This document shows, piece by piece, positions 45,488 to 55,606 of a DNA stretch of 64,000 nt (positions are counted from its first letter, which is position 1; each line of letters starts with the position of its first letter). Position numbers and translations under genes: made by a program. A model generated the notes under the pieces. That model was not told the DNA's origin, did no database searches, and saw nothing but the letters and a program-made list of their open reading frames with translations. The stretch is from Diospyros lotus (lineage: Eukaryota > Streptophyta > Magnoliopsida > Ericales > Ebenaceae). The DNA is taken from positions 17,254,311-17,318,310 of the forward strand of contig NC_068348.1 in NCBI RefSeq assembly GCF_014633365.1, in the 5' to 3' direction.

Positions 45488-47775
45488 CTATGAAAATCCA
45501 TAAGTTCCCACCCCTATGACATCTAAGTGTCTTCGAAAGACCTTCTCTGCCAAAGGCTTGGTGAAAGGATCCGCTAGATTGTTTGATGTAGATATCTGGT
45601 CCACCACTATCTCATTCTTCTGGATGAACTCCCGAATGAGGTGGTACTTCCTCTCAATATGCTTGCCCTTTCTGTGGTTCCTTGGTTCTTTGCATTGTGA
45701 CACTGCTCCGGTGTTGTCACAATAAAGTATAATAAGCTTTTCCACATGCGGTACAACTCCTAGTTCTATAAGGAACTTTCGGAGCCATATTACTTCCTTG
45801 GACGCCTCTGATGCTGCTACATACTCAGCTTCCATGGTGGAATCAGCAATACAAGATTGCTTGATACTCCGCCATGAAATAGCTCCTCCAGACAAGGTGA
45901 AAACATATCCACTAGTGGATTTTCTTTCATCCTTATCAGCCTGGAAATCTGAGTTTGTGTAGCCTACTGGAACTAAGTCATCAGCTCTGTAGACTAGCAT
46001 ATAATCCTTAGTAGCCTTAAGGTACTTGAGTATATGCTTTACAGCTTGCCAATGTGCTTCCCCTGGATTTGACTAAAATCTACTTATCATGCCTACAGCA
46101 AAGAAGATATCTGGCCTGGTACACAGCATGGCATACATGAGACTTCCTACAGCTGAAGCATAAGGAATCCTACTCATGCGTGCCTTTTCTTCCTCTGTCT
46201 TGGGACAGTCCCTGGAAGATAAGCCCAATCCGTGTCTAAAAGGAATTAATGCCCCTTTACATTGATCCATACTGAACCTGACCAATATCTTGTCAATATA
46301 AGCAGATTGGGATAAACCTAACATTCTCTGCTTCATATCTCTAAGAAGCTTTATACCGAGAATGTAACTAGCTTCTCCCATATCTTTCATGCTAAATTGA
46401 CTTGATAGCCAAATCTTTATTGATGACAACATCCCTACATCATTTCCTATGATGAGAATGTCATCAACATATAACACTAGAAAAGACACCTTTTCACCAT
46501 TTGTTTTCTTATACACGCATAGTTCATCTACGTTTGGAATAAATCCATAAGATTTTATAGACTCATCAAAACGTTTGTTCCATGCCCTTGATGCCTGCTT
46601 AAGTCCATAAATGGACTTCTTAAGCTTGCAGACCATGTGATCTTGGCCTTTCACAACATAGCCTTCTAGTTGGGACATATAGATGTCTTCACTAAGATGG
46701 CCATTAAGAAAGGCCGTCTTAACATCCATTTGCCATATCTCATAGTCATAATGACATGCTATGGCAAGGAGTATGCGAATGGATTTAAGCATGGCTACTG
46801 GTGAAAAGGTTTCCTCATAATCGATCCCTTCTTTCTGAGTAAATCCTTTTGCAACCAACCTTGCTTTAAAGGTTTGCACCTTTCCATCCGCTCCCTTTTT
46901 CCTCTTGTATACCCACTTACACCCTATGGGTTTTACCCCTTCAGGTGTAGCTACAAGATCCCAAACCTGATTGAGATGCATAGACTCAATCTCGGCATCC
47001 ATTGCAAGGCGCCACTTGTCTACATCGACATCAAGGACAACCTCCTCGTATCTAGTAGGATCTTGTTCCTGATTGTCAGAGACTAACTCGAAAGCTTATC
47101 CTGTCCATCTATCAGGAACTTTAGTTTCCCTCCCACTACGATGAGGCTCCGTGCGTATAGAAACACTCGGTTGTGTCTCTTTTGGTTCCTCAATTGGGAC
47201 ACTAGATGTACCTGAAGTTTGTTCAGAAGACAACTTCTCATCTAGTTCTACGCTGCTTGAACCCTTAGTGGACATATTCTGATCATCCTCCAAGTATCTA
47301 ACATGAGTATTGATTAGTACTTTCTGCTCCTCAGGATAATAGAAATATCCACCACGAGTGCCTTTTGGATATCCTATGAAGTAGCATAATTGTGACCTTG
47401 GTTCCAACTTACTCCCCTTAGTCAATACATAAGCTGGACAACCCCATATCTTGAGATGATTTAGACTAGGCTTTCCTCCCGTCCACATCTCATAGGGTGT
47501 CCTAGGTACAGACTTGGAGGGTACCAAGTTCAGAATGTATGCCACCGTTTCTAAGGCATATCCCCAAAAAGAAATAGGAAGAGATGCATGGCTCATCATG
47601 CTTCTTACCATCTCCATTAGAGTCCTGTTCCTTCTCTCACTGACTCCATTCTGCTGGGGGGTCCCAGGCGCAGTCAATTGAGAAACTATACCGTGATGTA
47701 CTAAGCTGTCCTTAAACTCTCCAAGAAGATACTCTCCACCACGGTCTGACCTCAAAATTTTGATCAATTTACCTG
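45488..47775 (-). pseudogene. pol: Inverted copia pol fragment: RNase H, reverse transcriptase, integrase C-terminal part
   Basis: Read on the minus strand, one reading frame runs from the integrase catalytic part (RSDRGGEY, then [18 protein letters not shown]) through the integrase C terminus, RT (WQMDVKTAFLNG; catalytic YVDD near 46465) and RNase H (DERKSTSGYVF, STMEAEYVAASE, LYCDNTGAVSQ) to the stop at 45488. Two nonsense codons interrupt it, at 47096-47098 in the integrase-RT linker and at 46073-46075 before RNase H. It lacks the gag, protease and integrase N-terminal parts. These lesions are not the ones in the plus-strand copy. Confidence 0.93.
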
Positions 47776-47778
47776 TTT

Positions 47779-48441
47779 AACGCTTCCGTTGCATGCTATG
47801 TATCCTCGTGATGATCCTTCAAGTGGTATCAGAGCCACGATTTTGTTGGTTTGAATCTAGGCGCATGCCTAGGATTAAAATCGAAAAAAAAAAAAAAAAG
47901 GTGGTTCCTTTTACTGTTTAAATGCTGTTTTTTTTTTTTTTTTGCGTTTATGGATCCCTCCAAGAATGGTTTTAGATTCCTTGTAAACCTCATGAGTGGA
48001 GGTATAGGACGTTGTAATCTGTTGTGTTTATTCAAATAGATTCGATGTAAACCTCGCGGTTGGGGTATAGGCGGATGTACAACCAGTTTTTGATGGTTGA
48101 TTTCATCGGTTTCATTTTTCTGTAATAATGATCGTTGAAAGAAAACAAGATGCAGACAGAAACAGGCAATTTCAGAACAAAAAGTTTGCAGTTTCGGCCG
48201 GATCGGGCAGCGCTGTTTTGGAACAGAAAGTTTGTAGTTTCAGAAAACCAGCATTCAGCCATCGCTTGCACAGGTTGAACGTGATGGAAGAATTGGCCAG
48301 ATCTAGCTTCGGCTAAGGGCTAGAATCGACTATCACGAGAAATCAGCCATTGCAATTTTTTTTCACCAGATGGTCCATGGAAGAGTCGGCGACTGAAGCG
48401 ATCGACCTAGGGTTTTCTGGATGATGCAGTTTTGGTGAGAT
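47779..48441 (+). repeat. LTR tail, second primer binding site and partial leader inside element D
   Basis: The last 43 or so bases of the D LTR (from AACGCTTCCG to CCTTCA at 47821) are followed by TGGTATCAGAGC at 47824-47835 and a leader matching 41980-42567. The left junction is inside the LTR, not at its end, with a shared TTT. On the right the leader jumps to gag at 48441. The GC-rich block and the gag start are therefore missing here. Confidence 0.9.
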
Positions 48442-50112
48442 ACTGCTTATGATATTGATGTGTCGTTGCGCACCATGTTCGCTGATAAGAGCCGGCCCGT
48501 GAGGCAGGAAGCTCTTAAGGCGATTATGACTACCAGGATGGCTGAGGGGGCATCAGTTCGAGAGCACATGCTCAAAATGATTGCTTACTTCGAGGAAGCT
48601 GAGGTTTTGGGAGCGACGATAGATGCTGAGAGTCAGGTAGACATGGTCTTAGAGACTTTGCCAGATTCATACTCACAGTTCAAATTGAACTATAACATGA
48701 ATAAGTTAGAGATGAATCTAGTGGAGCTCATGAAAGAGCTCCAGGCGGCAGAGAAGATCATGAAGCCTACCTCAAAGGCTCTAGCTATTCATTCTGCATC
48801 TTCTCCTAGAGTTGGCCCTAAAGCCAAGAACTTCAAGAAGAAGAAGGGTCAGAACAAAGCAGGGGGCAAGCCCAGAAAGCCCGGAGCTAGTCAGGCCGAT
48901 GCCAAGCCCAAAGGCAAGTGCTTCAAATGTGGGCAAAAAGGACACTGGAAAAAGGATTGTCCTGCCCTCAAGGTGAAAGCAACTGGTATTGCTCTTTACT
49001 TAGAATCCATCAGTTTGGTAGGATATTCATCCTCTTGGATAGTTGATTCAGGAGCCACTGATCATGTCTGTAACTCTTTGCAGGGGTTCAAAAAGACAAG
49101 GACTCTACTTGAAGGAGAGCATGGAATGCTGGTAGCTAGTGGAGCTCGAGTATGGGCTGAAACAGTGGGAGTGTTGCATTTGTTTTTTGATTCTAATAGG
49201 ATTTTAATTCTGAAAGATATTTTATACGTTCCTGTTTTGAGACAGAATTTAATTTCAGTTTCTAAATTGATTTCTTATGGTTATTATGTTTCGTTCCATT
49301 CTGGTGTCACCATCAGTAGAAATGGACTGGTTATTTGTTCAGGCAACGTATTTGGGAATCTTTATTATATTAATCCTATTAAAAGTCAAATAAACAACTC
49401 TGAGACTGAACCAGTTAATAAGAAGAGAACATTATCATCTAATGACTCTTATCTATGGCACTTAAGATTAGGGCACATTAATCCTAATCGGATTCAGAGG
49501 CTAATCCATGATGGGCCCTTGGGCTCATTGAGATTGGAAGAATGGCCTCAGTGTGAATCATGCCTAATGGGCAAAATGACCAAAAGGCCATTTACTCAGA
49601 AGGCAGGTAGAGCCAAAAACATATTAGAGTTAGTTCATAGTGATGTTTGTGGTCCAATGACTACACCTACTAGAGGAGGTTACGAGTACTTCATCACATT
49701 TACGGATGACCACACTCGTTTTGGTTATATTTATCTGATGAGGCGCAAGTCTGATTCGTTTGATAAATTCAAAGAGTTTAAGGCTGAAGTGGAGCGTCAA
49801 ACAGGTAAATTGATCAAAATTTTGAGGTCAGACCATGGTGGAGAGTACCTTCTTGGAGAGTTTAAGGACTACTTAGTACATCACGGTATAGTTTCTCAAT
49901 TGACTGCGCCTGGGACCCCCCAGCAGAATGGAGTCAGTGAGAGAAGGAACAGGACTCTAATGGAGATGGTAAGAAGCATGATGAGCCATGCATCTCTTCC
50001 TATTTCTTTTTGGGGATATGCCTTAGAAACGGCGGCATACATTCTGAACTTGGTACCCTCCAAGTCTGTACCTAGGACACCCTATGAGATGTGGACGAGA
50101 ACGAAAGCCTAG
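48442..50112 (+). CDS. gag-pol: Copia gag-protease-integrase polyprotein, partial, best preserved coding part of the window
   Basis: The frame is open from 48442 (no own start; the first in-frame ATG is MFADK at 48472) to 50112. Counting from 48460 as residue 1: capsid C-terminal part to about 110, zinc knuckle CX2CX4HX4C at 154-167, protease active site DSG at 196-198 in [11 protein letters not shown], integrase HHCC zinc region (H334, H339, C365, C368) and integrase core with D395, D458 and E494, all present. A one-base insertion in the context YEMWT near 50091-50100 shifts the frame and ends it. The protein would make virus-like particles, process itself and integrate cDNA. The gag N terminus is absent. 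Confidence 0.9.
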   Translation, partial: TAYDIDVSLRTMFADKSRPVRQEALKAIMTTRMAEGASVREHMLKMIAYFEEAEVLGATIDAESQVDMVLETLPDSYSQFKLNYNMNKLEMNLVELMKELQAAEKIMKPTSKALAIHSASSPRVGPKAKNFKKKKGQNKAGGKPRKPGASQADAKPKGKCFKCGQKGHWKKDCPALKVKATGIALYLESISLVGYSSSWIVDSGATDHVCNSLQGFKKTRTLLEGEHGMLVASGARVWAETVGVLHLFFDSNRILILKDILYVPVLRQNLISVSKLISYGYYVSFHSGVTISRNGLVICSGNVFGNLYYINPIKSQINNSETEPVNKKRTLSSNDSYLWHLRLGHINPNRIQRLIHDGPLGSLRLEEWPQCESCLMGKMTKRPFTQKAGRAKNILELVHSDVCGPMTTPTRGGYEYFITFTDDHTRFGYIYLMRRKSDSFDKFKEFKAEVERQTGKLIKILRSDHGGEYLLGEFKDYLVHHGIVSQLTAPGTPQQNGVSERRNRTLMEMVRSMMSHASLPISFWGYALETAAYILNLVPSKSVPRTPYEMWTRTKA

Positions 50113-50515
50113 TCTAAATCATCTCAAGATATGGGGTTGTCCAACTTATGTATTGACTAAGGGGAGTAAGTTGGAACCAAGGTCAGAATTATGCTACTTC
50201 ATAGGATATCTAAAAGGCCCTCGTGGTGGATATTTCTATTATCCTAAGGAGCAGAAAGTACTAATAAGTACTCATGCTAGATACTTGGAGGATGATCAGA
50301 GTATGTCCACTAAGGGTTCAAGCAGAGTAGAACTAGATGAGAAGTTGTCTTCTGAACAAACTTCAGGTACATCTAGTGTCCCAATTGAGGAACCAAAAGA
50401 GACACAACCAAGTGTTTCTATACGCACAAAGCCTCGTCGTAGTGGGAGGGAAACTAAAGTTCCTGATAGATGGACAGGAGAAGCTTTCGAGCTAGTCTCT
50501 GACAATCAGGAATAA
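50113..50515 (+). pseudogene. pol: Copia integrase C-terminal region, frameshifted
   Basis: After the frameshift the sequence continues in another frame with [32 protein letters not shown] and a Ser-rich linker ending VPDRWTGEAFELVSDNQE. This is the usual copia integrase C-terminal domain and linker to RT. A stop at 50513-50515 (Gln codon in the inverted copy) closes it. The frame then continues without shift into RT. Confidence 0.88.
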
Positions 50516-51721
50516 GATCCTACTAGATACGAGGAGGCTGTCCTTGATGTCGATGTAGACAAGTGGCGCCTTGCAATGGATGCCGAGATTGAGTCTATGC
50601 ATCTCAATCAGGTTTGGGATCTTGTAGCTACACCTGAAGGGGTAAAACCCATAGGGTGTAAGTGGGTATACAAGAGGAAAAGGGGAGCGGATGGAAAGGT
50701 GCAAACCTTTAAAGCAAGGTTGGTTGCAAAAGGATTTACTCAGAAAGAAGGGATCGATTATGAGGAAACCTTTTCACCAGTAGCCATGCTTAAATCCATT
50801 CGCATACTCCTTGCCATAGCATGTCATTATGACTATGAGATATGGCAAATGGATGTTAAGACGGCCTTTCTTAATGGCCATCTTAGTGAAGACATCTATA
50901 TGTCCCAACCAGAAGGCTATGTTGTGAAAGGCCAAGATCACATGGTCTGCAAGCTTAAGAAGTCCATTTATGGACTTAAGCAGGCATCAAGGGCATGGAA
51001 CAAACGTTTTGATGAGTCTATAAAATCTTATGGATTTATTCCAAACGTAGATGAACCATGCGTGTATAAGAAAACAAATGGTGAAAAGGTGTCTTTTCTA
51101 GTGTTATATGTTGATGACATTCTCATCATAGGAAATGATGTAGGGATGTTGTCATCAATAAAGATTTGGCTATCAAGTCAATTTAGCATGAAAGATATGG
51201 GAGAAGCTAGTTACATTCTCGGTATAAAGCTTCTTAGAGATAGGAAGCAGAGAATGTTAGGTTTATCCCAATCTGCTTATATTGACAAGATATTGGTCAG
51301 GTTCAGTATGGATCAGTGTAAAGGGGCATTAATTCCTTTTAGACACGGATTGGGCTTATCTTCCAGGGACTGTCCCAAGACAGAGGAAGAAAAGGCGCGC
51401 ATGAGTAGGATTCCTTATGCTTCAGCTGTAGGAAGTCTCATGTATGCCATGCTGTGTACCAGGCCAGATATCTGCTTTGTTGTAGGCATGATAAGTAGAT
51501 TTCAGTCAAATCTAGGGGAAGCACATTGGCAAGCTGTAAAGCATATACTCAAGTACCTTAAAGCTACTAAGGATTATATGCTAGTCTACAGAGCTGATGA
51601 CTTAGTTCCAGTAGGCTACACAGACTCAGATTTCCAGGCTGATAAGGATGAAAGAAAATCCACTAGTGGATATCTTTTCACCTTGTCTGGAGGAGCTATT
51701 TCATGGCGGAGTATCAAGTAA
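50516..51721 (+). pseudogene. pol: Copia reverse transcriptase and first part of RNase H
   Basis: RT with, from MDAEIES at 50576 as residue 1, QMDVKTAFLNG (catalytic Asp 93), KSIYGLKQASRAWNKRF near 129-145 and the catalytic YVDD at 178-181. The connection and RNase H start (YTDSDFQADKDERKSTSGY) follow. The frame is closed by a TAA at 51719-51721 in the context WRSIK, where the inverted copy has a Gln codon. It is preceded by a stop at 50513-50515, so no ATG-led full pol exists. Confidence 0.92.
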
Positions 51722-52090
51722 TCTTGTATTGCTGATTCCACCATGGAAGCTGAGTATGTAGCAGCATCAGAGGCGTCCAAGGAAGTAGTATGGCTCCGAA
51801 AGTTCCTTATAGAACTAGGAGTTGTACCGCATGTGGAAAAGCCTATTATACTTTATTGTGACAACACCGGAGCAGTGTCACAATGCAAAGAACCAAGGAA
51901 CCACAGAAAGGGCAAGCATATTGAGAGGAAGTACCACCTCATTCGGGAGTTCATCCAGAAGAATGAGATAGTGGTGGACCAGATATCTACATCAAACAAT
52001 CTAGCGGATCCTTTCACCAAGCCTTTGGCAGAGAAGGTCTTTCGAAGACACTTAGATGTCATAGGGGTGGGAACTTATGGATTTTCATAG
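51722..52090 (+). pseudogene. pol: Copia RNase H, C-terminal part
   Basis: Same frame after the TAA. STMEAEYVAASEASKEV contains the catalytic Glu and LYCDNTGAVSQ the catalytic Asp, followed by the HIERKYHLIREFIQ helix and NLADPFTKPLA. It ends at the natural polyprotein stop before the polypurine tract. Confidence 0.92.
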
Positions 52091-52101
52091 TCTTTGAGTG
52101 C

Positions 52102-52112
52102 AAGTGGGAGAT
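52102..52112 (+). promoter_or_regulatory. Polypurine tract, element D
   Basis: AAGTGGGAGAT immediately before the 3' LTR; it would prime plus-strand DNA synthesis. Confidence 0.88.
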
Positions 52113-53625
52113 TGTTGGAAATGTATGCCCTAAAGACACGTTTTGTTTAATTTATGGTAATGATGTTTCTTTTAGTCAGTTTATGGCACATATATTATTT
52201 GCATTTAATTGTTGGAAAAGTGTCCATGCTATTAAGTAAGTGATTCATGTGATGGGTCATTCTTCACAGTTAGGCATGAATCATGGGTACTTAATAAGCA
52301 AGAAAATATTACTCTTGATCTTTTGATATAACTGGGCATTCTATCATGATAAGATCATTGTGCAATAGATCCTAATGGAGGATGGCTTGCCTTAGCCAGT
52401 AAACAGTCCGTTTACTCTAATTGTACAAGCGCATTTGGAATGCGTAGAGTGGACTTGTGATAGAAGCTAATGACAAAGTACTAATTATCATGGAACTAGT
52501 CTGTCACTGCTACTACGTGGACGAGTACTCTAATACTTGAGTATTAGTTGGTGGTCTAGTGAACCTAGAGCTATATTCTTAGATTCACTGTAGGTGAGGT
52601 CTATCAAAGATCAATAACCTTTTGAGTTGGGAGTATGGTTTCTAATTAGCTAAGACAGACTAATATAAGATAGTTTCTGTGATTCACCCCCTTGTGATTG
52701 TCCAAGAATAATCAAATAATCCAGGGCCCTGGGAACTTGACTTAAGAGTGTGTGCTTCTGGGTAGCTCCCAGTGATAAGCAAGTACATTCGAGTAGTCAC
52801 GGATTATTGGACTAGTGATCTAAGGATGGTAGAAATCATTTAGAGAGGTGTTAGTACATTATTCCTTTCTAAATGATGGGTGTTACGCAGAGGGGTATTT
52901 TCGTCATTACACTAGTAGGTCAAAGACATTGCATATGCAAAATTATTCGTGGGGTCAGTGTTACCATATGGTGATAGTTGGAACACTTAGAATGACAAAA
53001 TATAGCTACTAGGTAGCAGGGATATTTTGGTCATTTTAGTAGCCGTGAATAATTTATCTTTTGGTTCCCGGGGTAGCTCGATATAACTCATGTATTATTT
53101 AATACATTTGGCTTGTTGGGTGAATTACATTGAGAGAGAATTATTTTATTCAGAATGGTCCATAATTAATTGGGCTAGAATAAAATAATAGTTCATAGGT
53201 TTTTTAATTAATTAATTGGGCTAACCCAATTAGAAAATTAATTAAATGAACTTGGCCCACTAGGGTTTGGCCCACTAGGGTTTTAACCCTAGGGTTCTCC
53301 CTATATATATTCTCTCCTTGGTTGTTTTTCATCTAAGAGTTTTTTTTTTTTTTACTCTTCTTCACCAAAAGAGAGGCCACGAGTTTGAGTCATACCTTTG
53401 GAAGATCAAGAGAACGTTCAAGTTCTGATGTGAAGGAGCCGAAGGATTGCAGGACTGCCGTCATCTCCACCACGAGAAGAAGCACCCGCCCATCCTCCTT
53501 CTATCGCTTCATTCCGTCCGGTAATCCAAAGGAAAAGTAAGTTTCCTAGATTCTAATCAATACGAGGAAAGTTTTTATTTAAAACGCTTTCGTTGCATGC
53601 TATGTATCCTCGTGATGATCCTTTA
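52113..53625 (+). repeat. 3' LTR of element D
   Basis: Begins TGTTGGAAATG and ends GATGATCCTTTA (terminal CA changed to TA), followed by the ACAAG duplication. It is 1513 bp with the same TATA and AGGGTTT words as the 5' LTR. Confidence 0.95.
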
Positions 53626-53630
53626 ACAAG

Positions 53631-54612
53631 TCCTCAGGCACCCCAGGAAAGGGCTCCCATTATAGGTTTCTCAAAATTATACTTTGGCCCAAACTTTTCT
53701 AAGTATTTGTACTTTAACAATTCACGTTCCTTTTTGTTTGAGTCCTTGAACCTTCTTAATATTTCCAAATGTCCCTAGGAACACTGTCCCTTACATAAGT
53801 TCCATTAGTCTGGGGAAATTACACTTGCTCCTTCCCCTAAACTTTCAAAAGTTGCACTTAGGCTTAAAACTCCATATTATATTTTATCGAGTCTACAAGC
53901 ATCGTGTATCTTTTAAAATAAACTAATTTCATAAGGATTTGGGATATTAGAACGTGGTTGAGATGAGGTAGCAAATCTCCTTATCTTGCACCAAAGAGGG
54001 ATGGAATGTGCCGACACTGTGGAAAGGAAATACGCATGTACCTGGAATTGAACTCAGTGGAAGATGGGTGATCGGTCTTTATGTACGAGACATTCTTCTT
54101 ACACCTTGGTCTATGACTCCCTCTTACCAACTTTGAGAGCTAGGTTATGTCTTACCTAAACGTCGCACCAACTCAACTTCACCCAAACAACTGGGGATTC
54201 ATTCATCCATTCGAGGTATTATCAATTTTTCTCGGTCGTCAAGAGAGTACGGGGCCTTTCTTTTATTATTTTCACCCCAAATGAGCCAGTAACGGTGGCT
54301 GAGTGTCAATGTACTGGTGTTCAGGGCAGAAGCTGTTGAATGCAGTTGACACATCGTACAAACATTTTAAGTACCAATTTTTAAAGGTTAAATCTACTAG
54401 GGCTGAGTTTGCGTTCTTTTTGAATGACTAAGGTGAGAAATGGTATCCTCTCTATTGGAATAACGATTCGAGTTCCTTTTAGCCAACCAAATATGAGAGC
54501 CTGTTGTTTAGGGATCAATGCCAGGTAGAAGTACTTGAGACTTTCTAGGGGGTTTTTAGAGTGTAAGGAGTTTATCTAACTGGGCTGGGATAAGAAGGGT
54601 CTGGCTGATTAT
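53631..54612. other. No gene recognised; repeat-like sequence right of element D
   Basis: The stretch from 53631 continues the sequence that element D interrupted at 40468. It contains TCCCTAGGAACACTGTCCC-type words. From about 54150, weak coding-like text precedes the coiled-coil remnant, but stops are frequent. Confidence 0.35.
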
Positions 54613-55606
54613 ATGCGTAAGGTCGTAGCCTATTTTACTTCCTTACTTTCCTTTAGGCATTACTTACATTTGTATTTCTTTCTTTTAGGGAAAATGACCC
54701 CCTTACTGAGTAAGGAGCTGATGATGGCTCATTATGAGAAGAAGAAATCGAAAAAGAAGACTGCCAAGAAGGCAGGCTCGACCTCTACTGGGAAGGGTGC
54801 CGAGAAAGCTATTGGGATGAAGCCCACTTCATCTAAGTTGGCAACCTCCAAGGCGATGGCTACAAGGCCCTTGTGTTGTCATCTTCAAAGAAGGCTTCGG
54901 CCCCTACACCATTATCTCCTATTGTCGCGCCATCTTTGTAACCAATTACAATTCCTGCCAAGGCTTCCATCTTTTGCTCTGAAAAGACCATTATCGCCAC
55001 TGAGTTGGCATAGCATCAAAAGCGACAAATGGTGGAGTCAGGTAGAGGCTCTAGTTTAATTGCGCCCTCAGATGTGAGCTTATCCATCCTCGGGGATCCT
55101 AACTTTCGAGTGAAAGACCTGATAGATGAGCGATTAATCAATTTAGAGTAGCAAACAAGGTTCATGGTGTTAGGTCAGTCTGACATGTTTCGTGCTCTTG
55201 AGACACAGGCACTCCAATTGGCCATGAGAGTTTTGATGCTAGAGGGGGAGACTCGCCTTTAGTTGGTAAAGAAGAAGAAAGCGAGCAAAAAAATGACACA
55301 AAAGCAATTGGAGGTGGTAGTGGTGGAGACAACAATAGGTCTAAAGTAGTGGATGAAAGAAGCTAAAGTTATAAGGAACGAGTGGCACTCATTGTTTAAA
55401 AAACTCATAAAATAGTTTAAGGTTGAGCTGAAAAAACTAAAGAATGAAATGAAGGTGAGCTCAGTGGTAAGAGAAGAGGCAAAGTTGAAGGTAAAGGCCG
55501 AGCTTACAATGGTGAAGGTCGATCTTGCATCCACAAAGGCCGAACTTGTTGAATCTCAATCTGCTGAGGAACAGGCAAGGCGGAAGGAGTCCTGGTTAAA
55601 AGAAGA
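54613..55606 (+). pseudogene. Unrecognised Lys-rich, coiled-coil coding remnant, part 1
   Basis: I do not recognise the protein with certainty. It has a basic segment (MAHYEKKKSKKKTAKKAG, then SSKKASAPTP in a shifted frame) and, from about 55255, a charged helical segment rich in Lys, Glu and Val (KLKVKAELTMVKVDLASTK, AELVESQSAEEQARRKE) that looks like a coiled coil. Several stops and frame changes occur. The layout, a basic linker followed by a long coiled coil, resembles the gypsy-type plant transposon proteins of unknown function. That is an inference. P copy 4 interrupts it at 55607, and it resumes at 58216. Confidence 0.4.

Larger units (their letters stand above)
40469..53625 (+). mobile_element. 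Rearranged copia element D with inverted internal segment
   Basis: The outer LTRs 40469-41965 and 52113-53625 are in direct orientation and flanked by a perfect ACAAG duplication (40464-40468 and 53626-53630). Inside, the first part (PBS, leader, gag start) is in plus orientation. The segment 43950-47778 (LTR, RNase H, RT, part of IN) is inverted. Then a short LTR tail, a second PBS and leader, and gag-PR-IN-RT-RNase H follow in plus orientation. The inverted segment is the reverse complement of roughly 49797-53625. The element is 13,157 bp, about twice the span of one copy. The whole structure shares one pair of target duplications. Confidence 0.93.
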
